A stretch of DNA of 64,000 nucleotides from contig JNEM01014281.1 of NCBI GenBank assembly GCA_000697335.1, forward strand, positions 1 to 64,000, written 5' to 3'. The first letter of the stretch is position 1, and the number at the start of each line of letters is the position of its first letter. The position numbers were made by a program, and so were the translations under genes. Below the pieces are notes generated by a model. It ran no database searches, was not told the origin of the DNA, and saw nothing but the letters and a program-made list of their open reading frames with translations. Origin of the DNA: Conidiobolus incongruus B7586. Taxonomy: Eukaryota > Entomophthoromycota > Entomophthoromycetes > Entomophthorales > Conidiobolaceae. Shown one piece after another: positions 13,368 through 26,038 of this stretch.

Positions 13368-13721
13368 TGGTTAAATGAATGATTTAATGATAATGCTGGT
13401 AATTAGTAATTAATTAGTTGTAAATCAAATGATGCTAGAATATATATTAATACTATTGTTAAAACTGGCTATCGATATAAAGTTGGTGGAACAAATTAAA
13501 ATGCAAGAATTATTATTTGATTGATAAATCTAAATTTATTATCGCATCATTGATTTAGCATTTATGGGTTTTAATTTGGAAATAATCAAAAAAGCTTTTG
13601 GCTCCTACAAAATTCTATAAATTTTAAAATTTTGAAATAATATTATCCCATAAACATAATTCTAAAAGAAAAATTTTAAAATATCTAAATAAATCTAATT
13701 AAAAATAAAATATAGAATAAA
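13368..13721. promoter_or_regulatory. Shared divergent promoter of TERT and BMT2
   Basis: A 354-bp gap between two divergent start codons, so it should hold both promoters. It is A/T-rich. I see no convincing TATA or CCAAT box; the assignment rests on gene orientation alone. Confidence 0.4.
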
Positions 13722-14695
13722 ATGTCACCTAATAAAAGAGCTAAAAAACAACCCGTAACGCAGCAATATATAAAAAAATTTAAGGGTAGTGATCACCAAA
13801 AATTAATTTCTAAATTTCATCAATTAAATAAACAGAAATCTGAATTACAAAATGAATTAAAGTCTTTAAAGCATAAGAATGAGAAGGAGGAAATTAAAAA
13901 GAAATTGGAAAGTGTCCAGAATGAGTTGGATGATATGGGAGGATTGATTATTTATCAGAAGGCGAGCCAAATCGGTGAAAAAAGATTTAATTCTAGTAAA
14001 TGGCTTATGCAGAAATTGACTGATACCATCAAACAATTAAATACCATTAAAGTAATTATTTAATTATTAATATATAAACCATTTAATTTAATTTTGAACT
14101 AGGAAACTAAATGTAATTTGCTTGACGTTGGAGCACTAGGTGAAAATTATGTTAAATACAGGAATTTGGTGAAAGTACGCGCTATTGATCTACATTCAAC
14201 TTGTTCATTCGTAGAAACTTGCGATTTTTTTGATCTGCCATATCCTCCCGAGAAGGATCAATTGTATGAAATAATTGCCTTAAGTTTAGTTGTAAATTTT
14301 GTTGGTGATCCTGTCAAAAGAGGTAATATTAATTAGTAGATATATTACACAATTTAATCGATTGAAATTCAGGCGAAATGATATCCAGAACCTACGATAT
14401 GATAAAAGATCCCATTGAAGTAAAACAAGACGATAATACCAACAAACTAATAGGAGGTTACATGTATTTAGTACTTCCACTACCATGTGTCCGAAATTCT
14501 CGATATATGACAAACGATCACCTCCTCAAGATCCTAACCTCATGTGGATTTAATCTTATCGAATCTCGCTTTTCTACAAAATTAGCTTTTTATTTACTTC
14601 AGAAGAAATTGAAATTTAAAAGAAAAACTCAAAAATTTCCCAAAGCTATCATCGAAGACGGTCCTGGTAAAAATAATTTTACAATTGTTCTTTAA
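13722..14695 (+). CDS. BMT2: 25S rRNA adenine-N1 methyltransferase Bmt2
   Basis: SAM-dependent enzyme of the Bmt2 family, which makes an m1A in the large-subunit rRNA in the nucleolus. Three exons (13722-14051, 14103-14322, 14373-14695) give 290 residues. The N-terminal 80 residues are basic and helical. Family landmarks follow: MGGLIIYQKASQIGEKRF with SSKWL; the SAM-binding strand LLDVGALGENY; RAIDLHSTC and the acidic CDFFDLPYP; then YEIIALSLVVNFVGDP; and near the C-terminus YLVLPLPCVRNSRYM with LTSCGFNLIESRFS. These match the conserved order of Bmt2 proteins. The 5' neighbour TERT diverges. No unusual feature. Confidence 0.9.
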
Positions 14696-16679
14696 GATTG
14701 AAATTACCTTTTTCCTATGTATTCCAATATAATAATTTCTTTTTAAAATTTAAATAATATAAAAAATAACATACTTTATAGACTATACTAACTCCCATAC
14801 CATTTGTTAATGATAATAAAATTTTTAATAATTTATCTTGATATTTATCTTAATTGACAATAATCAAGTGATTTTAATAAAACATTTTAATGATGGTTAT
14901 TTAATAAATGATTCGACCCAATCACTTTAAATAGGTAATTTCACATTTATTAAATGCAATAAATTTAAGTCTATAAATAGTTTATAATTCTCAAAGGATA
15001 GGAGGAATAAATCATTTATATTCTGAAAAAGATCACTCAATCAAATCTTAACCTTGATAACATAAGCGTACAATTTTGTTTATTAATGCAATAATGATGA
15101 GGATGGTATTAATCAGGCGAGTTTTCCTAATTATTTACATAATAACCTCCTTATAGCTTATACTATTGTCAAATACTGCCTTGATAGCTACTGATCAAAA
15201 ATTAAAAGTCATGAAAAAACTCTAATGGTGAGTTAAGGTATTTTTCGATAATCGATCAAATACTCTTTCATTTAGTTAAAAACTCCTTGCTTTTTTTTAT
15301 TTTTTACACTTTGATAACTGAATTTTTATTTTTGATATTTCATGTTAAATCAATAAAAAATTAATTAATTATTTTTGATCAAAATATGATTTTGACTATT
15401 GTTAATAAAAATAATATATTAGTACTTTTCAAAAATATCGGGATAAGGCAAATAATATACTCATCAAATTCTTCCCAAAAATCCTCAAATATGGAATTAT
15501 TATCAAATCTAATTCATAAATTTACTTCAAAAATTTAAAAAAAACATGAGTCGTTTAAAAAATTTTAAACTGTCACTTGATACAATTATTGATTATCAAA
15601 AATTTGGCTGTTATATTGAATTAACCAAAACATTCAGGTTCAATTCTCAATGACTTGAATTATAATAAATGTTCAAAAATTTTCCAATTAGAATTTTATA
15701 ATCTTAAGTACTTGGCAAATTGGGATAAAAAATTATGCGCAGGCTGTAAACTGTTGGCAATTTTTTTACCTTAAAATTTTTTGATTATTTCGTTGTATAT
15801 GCCGCGTTTAGTTTCTATACATCGAAATTTTCAATTTTAAAAAGAAATATGTATTATTATATGGTAAAACTACATATGAATGAGAGCGAAATTTGCGGTT
15901 AAAATCTATTTAGAAACTTAATTTTTTGATGCATAATCCTTCGATATAACTTGATGAATAATGTATAATTGCTACTTCAATTTTCAAAATTGTATATCCT
16001 ACATCAATATAAAAATTTTCAAATTATACAATTAAATATTTTAACAAATAAAATAATCAAATAAACATACAACAATAGTCAACAATATGATTAAACTTTT
16101 AACAATTATAAATAACTCTACCATGATTTCATAGATGGATTGGATTTGAAAATGAAAAAAATTTCTAAATATTAAAAGAAATTGGGGTAGGAACGGACTG
16201 AAAAATATACACTAAAAACCTTGAATCATAAAATGATCATTTTTGAGTTGGTGGTGTTGAATTATATGAATGAAAATTAATAACAGGGAACAATTTACCC
16301 CCTTTAATCAGTGGGTTACTTTGGATTGCGTATTGGTTGAATTATATGACCCTAATGAATTTTTTATGGCTATACAATAGTTGAACATCTTTAGAGTTGA
16401 TCGAAATTATAAATAATGTTGAAATTAGTTTCAAGCCAAAACTGTATTATTAATCATTCATTAATTTACTATAATTCCGTTCTTTCGGTTGATCCTTTAT
16501 AACCGCTACAGCAATCTATAAGGTCAGTACAATGATAGGATTAGTAATCAGTTGAATCAAATTGATTGAATTAATAATATTTCAATTACCATATTTGGTA
16601 AAATTATGAATTAGTTGAAATGTTGAAGTGGTTTTATTTGAAATACTCAAAAAGCTCAACGTGCTAACAAAATCTGATC
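14696..16679. other. Spacer between BMT2 and the Pho80-like gene
   Basis: Nearly 2 kb of A/T-rich DNA with no frame I can support as coding and no recognised repeat. Composition rises slightly after 16.2 kb as the cyclin promoter region is approached. Confidence 0.6.
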
Positions 16680-16959
16680 TAACTTGACCAATCAGATGAA
16701 TGTTCGGAAGGTGATTGGCTAATTTGGAACTGTAGAAATGGGAGAAATTAAAATCAAATATCATGGAAATGAGGAAAAAGGATTCAATTTGGCACAAGCA
16801 ATTTGCATGTCAAAATTGCTCTTTTGGATTGGATAATAAAACTTTACGTGTTTTCTTATTTTATGGCTATATCTTTCCATATAACAACAATTTACAACCC
16901 TATCAGTATTAAACGCACTCTTTCATATTCCAATCTTATTTTCATTTCTATTATTACCT
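16680..16959 (+). promoter_or_regulatory. CCAAT-containing promoter of the Pho80-like cyclin
   Basis: Two CCAAT-type elements lie close together, GACCAATCAG at about 16686 and the inverted TGATTGGCTAAT at about 16711, some 250 bases before the start codon. The stretch is GC-richer than the spacer. A 71-codon minus-strand frame overlaps it (16582-16797) but resembles no family and is not called. Confidence 0.35.
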
Positions 16960-17792
16960 ATGAATTGTTCCTCATTTGATTTTGTCAATATACCAGTCCA
17001 AACCACGGTGGATCTGGTTGCCAATATTTTAAACTCTATAACATCTGCTAACGCTCATCTTAATACTGTGACGACTATTTCGGCTTTTCACTCCAGAGCT
17101 ATACCTTCTATTTCTATTCAAGCTTACTTGACTAGAATTTTAAAATTTGCCCCTTTCCACAGTGAATGTTTAATTAGTTTGCTTATCTATCTTGATAGGA
17201 TACAAGAAGTATCCATTCAGAGAAATTACCGATTTGCACTAACTTCTTACAATATTCACCGGCTTTTAATTACTGGTATTTTAGTTGCTTCAAAGTTTCA
17301 ATCTGATGTATTTTATCCTAATTCAAGATATGCTAAGGTAATTTTTTTTTCATTTATAAATTTTGTTTATTAATTTGATGTATTTAGGTTGGTGGTTTAC
17401 CAGTCAACGAACTAAATAAACTCGAACTAGAGTTTTTATTTTTATGTAACTTTAATTTGAAGATAGAACAAGAACACCTACAGGCTTATGCGGATCAATT
17501 ATTACACCACAACTTGCAACAGAATCGCTTCAATCATCCTTCACCTACGGGGAGTATTATTAGTGATACGGTTTCAGATATGGGCTGTTATCAACAATGT
17601 CCTACACAACAACCAGCGCTTCATATGGGTAGTTTTTCAAGCTCTCAGGAAAATATCACGATTCCAAATACGCCTACATCGCAAGTTACTCCAAATGCGA
17701 GTACAGACCACATACACCCTATTAACTTTACCACATCCGACCCGAACCGCTGCTATGGCTCGGTCCAACCCAAATATCTGACTGTATTATAA
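16960..17792 (+). CDS. Pho80-type cyclin (Pho85 partner)
   Basis: Regulatory cyclin expected to bind a Pho85-like kinase in phosphate or nutrient signalling. Two exons, 16960-17337 and 17388-17792, joined at an AAG|gtaatt donor and a ttag acceptor, give 260 residues. The cyclin box spans about residues 25-155 and shows the Pho80 hallmarks in order: FHSRAIPSISIQAYLTRI, CLISLLIYLDRI, LTSYNIHRLLITGILVASKF, the NSRYAKVGGLPVNELN block across the intron, and LELEFLFLCNFNLKI. The last 90 residues are a Gln/Ser/Thr-rich, probably disordered tail. No kinase gene is nearby. It converges on a second Pcl-like cyclin gene at 19050-20177. Which Pho80 subgroup it belongs to cannot be settled by eye. Confidence 0.88.
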
Positions 17793-19049
17793 TATTTAAT
17801 GAATTCGCTTACCATCAAATTCACCCTTACTACTATATCTATTACCCATCTAAGTTTTAATATTTAATTAGCTATTTTTTAAACAAAATATCATTAATAA
17901 TGATTCTATGTCATCTATTATTGAATTTATTTTAGAATTCTACTGTTTTTCTATCATCAATCCTATTGATTCCGCTTTTAATTGTACTAATTTCAATTAT
18001 ATACAGTTGTTCATTTCACCGTAATCGATCAATTTGCCGATTCAGGGTGAATTAACCAAGACATTATCTCTTTATTGATTTATCCAATAGAAAATTGGCA
18101 ACATCTGTTTTTCATTATTTTGCCATTCGACTTATTGATCTTCATTTCTCTAGTGCTTGAATGAGTATTTTACTGTGACTCATTCTAACCTACTCATATA
18201 TGCTCTGGATAGCTTAATTCAACCTAATCAACGAATTATGTTCAAATAATTTTCACATATAATTAACCACAGTCAAAGTGAATACCAGTCTCTTTCTTTA
18301 GTTTCTCAACCTTTTTAATTAAGTTCAACCTGTACACAATTTCTCACCTCCTCTATTTGTCATTGATTTTAAGTTATGATTTTATTTCTAAGTACATTCC
18401 AGAACTCGATTATAGTTCGTTGTATTGTTCAAATTTATTAAGTAATTAAGAGTTTTATTGCAAGTATATTGTATTACATATACATGAGAATAATTATTTA
18501 AAATATCTATAAAATTAATAAAATATAATAATCAATTTCAAATTAAAAAAACTATATGTAATCCTATAAGTATTTCTCCAAAATTTTAATTAAGGCTATA
18601 ATATTTTGCCTTTATTATTTCTATTCAATAAATTATTTTAAGATATTAAAATAAGATTACATTTATTTTACTATGAATTTGTATGAACAGGTGTTGACCT
18701 CTATAGATACAATATTTATCTTAATTACTATTATAAAAAGTTGGTTTTCTACTATATTGGCTGTCAAACTGTTTTACAATGTTTGTTATCTAAAATATTT
18801 TAAAAAGATAAATTTTCAAACAAAATAATTAAAATAAAGTTGCAAGTCATTATATTATATATTTATTAATCGTTATTAAAAGAAAGCGAATGATGTTTAT
18901 TTAATAATCTGAATTGCTAATTTTTAACATTTTTTTTATTTATATATTAGTACAATTTAATGATAATTAATAGAAATATTTTAACTTGATATACTATCTA
19001 ATGAAAAATAATATAATTGAAATTGAATTAATTCAACCATATCAGCCAA
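17793..19049. other. Shared 3' region of the convergent cyclin genes
   Basis: About 1.25 kb between two convergent stops. No gene is supported. The first 600 bases are C/T-rich on the plus strand, as for a long 3' UTR of the Pho80-like gene; the remainder is plain A/T spacer. Confidence 0.5.
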
Positions 19050-20177
19050 TCAGCGATAGTTAGGTGGATGCATATGATTATGTCTATTAAGGTTGAGGGC
19101 AGGATGCTGAGGTTGAGGCGGCCGATATTGGTATCCATTAGGATGTTGAGGTATAATGGGTTGTTGGTTGGTAGGCGCAATATTTTGTGGATGTGCTTGG
19201 GCCATGTGATGAATATTGGGATGGAGATGTGGTGGAAGGGCGACAGGATTAAGGTTTTGTTGGAGCGAGATGGGGTTAGGATTTGTTGTTTGATTTTCGA
19301 CATAACTCATTTGGTAATGGTTTGGGGGTTGAGGAGACCATGCATGATAGACGGGTTGTCCGTTTTGACTGCTATTAATCATTGAAGTGTTGGTGAAAGG
19401 TAAAATAAACAGTTCTTTAGCATTGTTATAAAACAGAGGATTCTCAGCGGGAGGTAGAATAGACATTTGAGACGTTGGATTACTTATTGTAGGTACCATT
19501 GAATTATTCGAACTGGTATAACTGTGTAATGATATTTGAATAGGTTGAGACTGGTGAAAGGAATTAGGTTGACCCATATATTCAGTTTGATCACTGTAAC
19601 TATTGTGACTTGTCAAGTAGTATGAATTATCAGAAAAAGTCGTAGGCGCCATCATACTCCGTATATATAAGAACCAATCAATCATATCCCTCTGATCTAA
19701 ATATAAATCAAAATCTAAATACATTAAGACACTTAACTCCATAAAGTTTAACTGCTCCAACGTAGTATTACTCATCCCAGAATAACTCTGATTTCCAAAA
19801 CTCTGATCTTCAAAAAATTTATGAGAAATGATGAAGCACGCTGCATATATTCCAGTCGGTTGAGACGTAAATAAATTTTCATGCTTTTTAAATAATTTGA
19901 AAAAATAACATAGAGAACCTATTAAAGTTAAAATATTCGCCTGAGAACGTAAAACTAATGTATCACAAAGTGTCGTTAATTGGTTCAACTGTTCAGTTTT
20001 CTTACTCCCATCGTTTCCTAAAGCAGATGAAAGAGAATTGGTAATAAATTTTTTAATGATGGGCTCTCTTTGAGGATGAGAAATGAATAGCTCAGCTAAG
20101 CCCTTTGGAAGAACTATATCCTTTGGATGACCATTAAAAAGGTCAGCTTCGTTGAGGTGATTTTGAGCATTAAACAT
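19050..20177 (-). CDS. Pcl-like cyclin with Pro/Gln-rich tail
   Basis: Single-exon 375-residue cyclin of the Pcl1/2-Clg1 type, expected to partner a Pho85-family kinase. The cyclin box is about residues 65-175: LTTLCDTLVLRSQANILTLIG, then PTGIYAACFIISHKFFEDQS, the MSNTTLEQLNFMELSVLMYLDFDLYL block and DMIDWFLYIRSMM. The pattern hSHKFxxDxxY/F...LNxMExxhLxxLDF is typical of Pcl cyclins. From about residue 190 the protein is a disordered tail rich in Ser, Asn, Gln, Pro and His, ending in PQPQHPALNLNRHNHMHPPNYR-like sequence. The ATG at 20175-20177 is the first in the frame and is preceded by A-rich DNA. It is not a close copy of the Pho80-like gene next door. Confidence 0.82.
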   Translation of the reverse strand: MFNAQNHLNEADLFNGHPKDIVLPKGLAELFISHPQREPIIKKFITNSLSSALGNDGSKKTEQLNQLTTLCDTLVLRSQANILTLIGSLCYFFKLFKKHENLFTSQPTGIYAACFIISHKFFEDQSFGNQSYSGMSNTTLEQLNFMELSVLMYLDFDLYLDQRDMIDWFLYIRSMMAPTTFSDNSYYLTSHNSYSDQTEYMGQPNSFHQSQPIQISLHSYTSSNNSMVPTISNPTSQMSILPPAENPLFYNNAKELFILPFTNTSMINSSQNGQPVYHAWSPQPPNHYQMSYVENQTTNPNPISLQQNLNPVALPPHLHPNIHHMAQAHPQNIAPTNQQPIIPQHPNGYQYRPPQPQHPALNLNRHNHMHPPNYR

Positions 20178-22254
20178 TTATCCCCTAAAAATTCAAAATT
20201 ATGTTCTCTGTACTAAAAAATAAAAGAAATTAGGTTACGCAATGAAATAAGATTGGATAATTGGATAGTGATAATTTATTAATAAAAATATATAGATATA
20301 TTTTTAATAATAAATCAGTAATTACCTCAACAGAAAGAACGATTAAAACAATAAAACTTCTGAGTATTAAAAAATAACAATTTTAGAAATAAAGGCTTAT
20401 TAACTGAAATGGAAAAAATACAAATTAATTTATTTGTATTACTGCTATCTACTTTTATAAGAAACTTCCATTGTAATAGCCCCTAATAACTCAATACATT
20501 TATCATCTTAAATCCTTTTCAATTTATAAATTTGCAGTCTTATTCTATTTTTAATTGGTCTATTTGTAAATTACATAATTTCATCATTTATTTTTGTTAA
20601 TTTATATATGATTATTGATTCTATCATTGTAATTTATAAACTATTTTACAGTTATGAGTTGTCGAGTAAAATTATAATGTGACTCAATACATGTCAAGCA
20701 TAAAGGCAAAGATGTAATTATTATTATAATATAATATGTCTTTTCATTAAAAATTTTGTTTCTCATTCAAGTTAATAATTTATACTATTCGTATTGATAT
20801 TTGGAATTATTAGCCCGAATATAATAATTTTTTATCAATCTAAAAATGGGAATGGAATTTGAAATTTCAGTCCCCTAGTTAAAATAATCAAAAATAATTT
20901 GTAAAATTACCTTAATATCGAAGTATATAAAATACAAATAATGAATTGTGATATTAGAATAGATAATTGTGCTGATTAATTATTGAAAGAGAGCCTCCAT
21001 AACTCGAATAAATTTTTGTGAACCTGAAGGATTAAAAATAAAATTGAATAAATCAATCCAAGTAAAATATATTTTAAGGCTAAAAATTGTATTAATAGAT
21101 TATCAATTTATTTCATATATAGCCATTGATTGTTAAAGTATATTTTAATATTCGCAGTTAAAAATTAAATAAGTCAAACAATATTTTAAATAATCACATT
21201 ATATATAATCAATATTTTAATCCCATTTTATAATAAATGGCTAATAATGGAATATCTAATATTTCAATTTTATTCAATCCAGCTTAGCAGAACTAAAATA
21301 ATATTGTATCAATTATTTAGAAAATGCTTCATTCAAAATAACTCCTAAACTAAATAATCAAAAAAAATATGTTTTTTACAAAATCTTACTCTATCATTCA
21401 AACACAAATAAGCTCTTCTAATATGGCTGTAAATAAACAATTTAATGATACTAAAATCATAAGATAACTATAAATAAAATAAGGAATATAATACAAATTG
21501 ATTCTTATCCGAATTATCCCAATTATTAATATTATATTTTTATTTGTTTTTTTGAAAAATCTTCACAAAATAACTTTCAAAGTTAGTTGATTACAATATC
21601 TTTATTAATTGATTAGTACTTACGATTTATAAATAATGTAAGAACAATTATTTTTTATTATTCAATCAAATATAAGATTGATCAATACATTAACAATCAT
21701 CAAGAATATGATTTGTTTTTAATATCAGTTTGAATTACAAATCAAATAAAGTATTAATTTGATAAATTATTTTGATTTTGGTCTAAGAAATCTGAATGTT
21801 TAAATAAGTCAAAGCTAACTAATTCAATTAAAGTGAGGATAATAAAATATAATAAATAAAGATTTAATAAATAAAAATATTTATCACTATTAGGTTCCTG
21901 ATAATGAATGGATAAGATGTGGTTTATACTATTTCGAAAGCATTTAAATAATGCAATCTGATATCATGATATTACACTTTGTACAGAAAAGAACTAAATG
22001 AGTTAATCCTTGTATTGATACTTTCATTTTTGAACGAATATTATACTATATATCTGACTACCTTAATGTATTATGAATTTGAAAATAAAAAAGTAGAGTA
22101 TCACATTAACCTATATAAACTCAATAAATAGCATGTAGCAGCACCTCATTAAAACACTTAAAATTAACAAAAATAAACATAGAGTCAAATTAATGGAAAG
22201 AAGAGCGATAATACTTCTGTTTTATTAAATAATATATATTCCAAATTATAAATT
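20178..22254. other. AT-rich spacer, nothing seen
   Basis: About 2.1 kb of A/T-rich intergenic DNA. I see no supported coding frame, repeat family or RNA gene. Confidence 0.65.
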
Positions 22255-23715
22255 CTACATATTATAATAATTATAATATTGATAATAAGGGTTAGGAATG
22301 CGACCACTAACTAATTTAAGATCCTCATTAAAAGCAGATATGGTATTTGGATATTTATCAAAATATGTTTTAAGCTGAGCAGCTGCAAAATGAAATTTTT
22401 TAATATTGATACTCAATTCAAAATCAACAAATTTCAGTAATTTAAACTGAAATAAATGCCTTATGTCCAATTCGGGTACCCAAAAATTTTTAAATTTTAA
22501 AGATCGAAGGGTATTGGTACATGCGAATTGTCTAGTGAGTAGGATTTCAAAGAGATTAAAAGTGATAGCGTTTGTTAAATTATTCCTCAGGTGAATATCG
22601 GAATCAAAGGTAAGCATTGTAAGGTCAGCTAATTTTGGAAGAAATCGAGCGAGGTGATCTGCAACATCTTCTAACTGATTCTTAACAAAAATGTCTAACT
22701 TTTCGATATTAGGGATTAAAGGGAATAGTCTAAAATAAAGATTTGGTACATTATAGACATATCCGCTTAAATCCAAAAATTTGAGGCTGATTATAGAAGA
22801 AGGAAGAGATGATATCTGAAGATCAGGAGTATTAGGGACAAGTGTCAATTGCTTAATGTTAGTCAAGCTATTAAATATTAAATCATATAACGTTGGTTCA
22901 GTAAATGGTAGATTAAGCAAAAGATTAGTGATCTGGGGATTATTTGACAGTATTGAGTGAGCCAATGAAGTGATATTTGGATCCGTGGATACAAGACGAA
23001 TTTTAGTAATACATACATATTGTCTCAGGAAAGGAAATAAAAAATCTGCATCAGATTGAAAAAAGTCCAATTCATGTATACCGAAGTGAGTGAAATTGAA
23101 CGTGTCATGAAGGCCATGTTGAAAGTTTAAGTGTGTGTTCTTAATGCATAAATGCTTTAATGATGATGAAAATGAAATAATTTGATTTGAACTAGGTTCC
23201 CCAGAACTATTGTCAACAATTTGAATGAATTTAAGTGACAAAGAGGATAGCCGAGGGCAAAATGATGCTATAATTGAAAGAAGATTAGGCGAAATCATAA
23301 ATCCTTCAAGTGTTAATTTAGTGACATGATTATAAGCATTTAAAATAGTCAACATTTCGTCATTGGAGGGACTATGATTGATTGTAAGGGTGTTAATAAA
23401 TGAAGAGTACTTTCTTATTGTTTTGACGCTTTCATCGACCTCGAGTCTAGGAGGTATCCGTCTAGCTTTTGCACCCGATTTATCCCATTTTTGTGGGCCA
23501 CAAAGGTTAATTGATTTAAAGCGACAAGGGATAGTAGAGTGATTCCATTTTTTGCATACTAGGCTTATGCGTTTGACATCATTAGGAGGAAGAAATTTGG
23601 AAATTAGTAAGATATTTGGAATGTTTTTCCAATCTGAAAAATTAAATTGGTTAGTTGATATTTGAGATATATTTGGATTACCAGAATTTGGCAAATGTGG
23701 TGTATGTGTATTCAT
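22255..23715 (-). CDS. F-box and leucine-rich-repeat protein
   Basis: A 486-residue single-exon protein expected to act as the substrate adaptor of an SCF ubiquitin ligase. The F-box is at about residues 30-75 (WKNIPNILLISKFLPPNDVKRIS, then LVCKKWNHSTIPCRF, with the usual V-C-K-x-W core) and would bind Skp1. The rest is a run of degenerate leucine-rich repeats, for example VTKLTLEGFMISPNLLSII, RLSSLSLKFIQIV, IKQLTLVPN and LKFLDLSGY, with about 10-12 repeats by eye. The C-terminus is Tyr/Asn-rich (NPYYQYYNYYNM). Such genes are often expanded in early-diverging fungi; the target cannot be predicted. The start is the first ATG after an A-rich stretch. Confidence 0.85.
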   Translation of the reverse strand: MNTHTPHLPNSGNPNISQISTNQFNFSDWKNIPNILLISKFLPPNDVKRISLVCKKWNHSTIPCRFKSINLCGPQKWDKSGAKARRIPPRLEVDESVKTIRKYSSFINTLTINHSPSNDEMLTILNAYNHVTKLTLEGFMISPNLLSIIASFCPRLSSLSLKFIQIVDNSSGEPSSNQIISFSSSLKHLCIKNTHLNFQHGLHDTFNFTHFGIHELDFFQSDADFLFPFLRQYVCITKIRLVSTDPNITSLAHSILSNNPQITNLLLNLPFTEPTLYDLIFNSLTNIKQLTLVPNTPDLQISSLPSSIISLKFLDLSGYVYNVPNLYFRLFPLIPNIEKLDIFVKNQLEDVADHLARFLPKLADLTMLTFDSDIHLRNNLTNAITFNLFEILLTRQFACTNTLRSLKFKNFWVPELDIRHLFQFKLLKFVDFELSINIKKFHFAAAQLKTYFDKYPNTISAFNEDLKLVSGRIPNPYYQYYNYYNM

Positions 23716-26038
23716 TACGTCTGAGCTGAATTAATTTAAAATGCAGAATTCCAAATAATTTGATATAATATATAATATCAGAAATGTATGATATAAAATT
23801 AATTTCAATATTATTCACACCAAAAATAAATATAAAATTACATTAAATGGTATTTATTCAGTTCGAATGAAATGAATTAATCTGTTAATCAAATTAGATT
23901 TTATGATTTAAATATTCAAAGTGTAAATTTATTTTATGGGATTATATTTTCGCCAAAATTTGTATTGATTTCCAATAAATTACTTCCAAATTTTTTAAAT
24001 AAACTCAGGTATCTTGGAGTCTATTATATCTAAAAATATTTACACAGAAATATAAAATTTAATAATCCAAACATCCTAATATCAGACTATTCTATTATAT
24101 ATTTATTTTGGCTATTTATCCTATATATGGTATATATGTTTGGCAATTAATCAGACATAATAATTCCCTCTAGATTACTTTTTTGAGAAGTAAAAATTAC
24201 AAACATAGAATGAATGAGTAAAATTAATATAAATATACAAATCATTGAATATACTTAAATTAATCTCAATAAAACTATAGCCATTTTAATCACCATAAAT
24301 TAAATATGTCTTCATAATAAACAAATAAAAAAACTCAATTTTTTTAATTTACATAGAATTTTCAATATTAATAATATTTTATATTGAAAAATTTGACATT
24401 GAATTATATTATAAAATGAATAATGTATAATGATATAATGATATTTTTTACAAATTATTTAATCTATTATTATTTTAGAATTTTAGAACTAACATGTTGA
24501 ATTTAATAATTAAAAATTAATATTGTAAAATTTTGAATTATATTTTAAAAATCTCTTTAATCATAAATTATCTAATAGCTTAATCTTTAAAGCATTGTAA
24601 ACATATACTTATATTTGGCATTTTATAAATCCCAGGATTTTTTAAATAATGAAATCTTTTTACATTGGGACTACTTAGGTGAGTAGTGCTCTGATAAGAA
24701 TTAGTAAAGAGGATGTTTTGGGATATTTGACTATAAGACAGTTGAAAGCGAGCTTTATTGATTCTGTCAAATAGCGGGGAGGACCCAATTCGGGCTGATT
24801 GTGGTATGATTCATCCAAATCCGGGTTTTTATAAAGTAGATCAGGTAAAGTGGTTTAGGAGTTACTGCGGTGGCTTGGCTTAATAGCTAATCAACGAATG
24901 AAGTGTGAGTCTGTATGCGAGGGACAGGTGATCATTACATTAATTTGGTGTAAGGATACTTGAAAAGAGTAGAGGCTCCTGTCTCTTAACGACATATTCA
25001 AAATTGTTATAACTAACCATAAAATGAAATCCATAAAAATCGATCTTTTTAATTTTACCCTCGAAGTTATTTTTGACAAAATTGAGAAATTCATGCAAGG
25101 AGAGAGTTCCAATTTTAAAACAATAACAAACAAGGTGCTGAAATAACATTAAAACATTAAATCTAATCTAAATCTAAAGACTTAGAGATTCACAGTTCAT
25201 CTAAGATCAATTCAAGCAGTCATCAAAAAGTCAAAATCGCTCAAAGTCAGGAGTGATTGTGCTCAACTTAATTGTGATATTTCATATTAATAGTACCAAC
25301 AAAATTGCCATAAAATATTTGATTTAAAGTGATTTGACTCAAAAGTATTATACATAGAGTTAAATTGAATAGAATCTAATGAAGTGTCATTATGTAACAG
25401 AAAGATTGTCCTTCAAAATATCAAACGTACATCAATATGTCATTAAGGGATGTTAATTAATGAAATTATTTTATATTCGCTATTATCTATTTAAAGTATT
25501 GAAATAAAATTTTGAATGGATGGTGATACCTTGAGTCTCCCCTATATATAATGAAAGATTTAATTGTCATTTAATAATTGTTTAAAATTTCGAACATATA
25601 ATTAATACAATTGTATTTTTATAATAAAATATCTTGGAAGCAAGTAGTCATTGATATTAATTATGCCAAATATTATTATTGAAACCCTGACTAATTTTCT
25701 TTGAAATTATTATTTATATTAAAATAGTCTTTTGGCAAACAGTCCTTTTAATTTTACAAAATTCCAAATTTAATTCAGTTTTAATAATCAGAGGAAGAGA
25801 GTATATAAAATTGGATGGGCATATACTATAATATTTCAAGTTATTACTTCAATTTTAAATTAGTCAAATAATATATATTATCGTTAATTATTAATATATA
25901 ATGATTTCAGGAAATGAATCTGATTCTGTTAACGTTAAATAACTATTAAGTAAATACGAAAAACAAATTTTATTTTACTATATTGGATGAAAAATGATAA
26001 ATTTTTTTATAAACACAGGTACAGTTAGAAAAATAAAT
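23716..26038. other. Spacer with one GC-richer decayed island
   Basis: Mostly A/T-rich. About 24650-25150 differs: it is G-rich on the plus strand and reads, with several stops, as a protein-like run (containing KEDVLGYLTIRQLKASFIDS and LLRWLGLIANQRMKCES). On the minus strand 24940-25149 gives a 69-codon frame containing NNFEGKIKKIDFYGFHFMVS. I recognise neither; decayed gene pieces or an unrecognised small gene are both possible. Confidence 0.45.

Noticed and set aside
16582-16797. Minus-strand 71-codon frame as a gene
   Set aside because: It overlaps the CCAAT-bearing upstream region of the Pho80-like cyclin and has no family resemblance; its GC is explained by promoter DNA.
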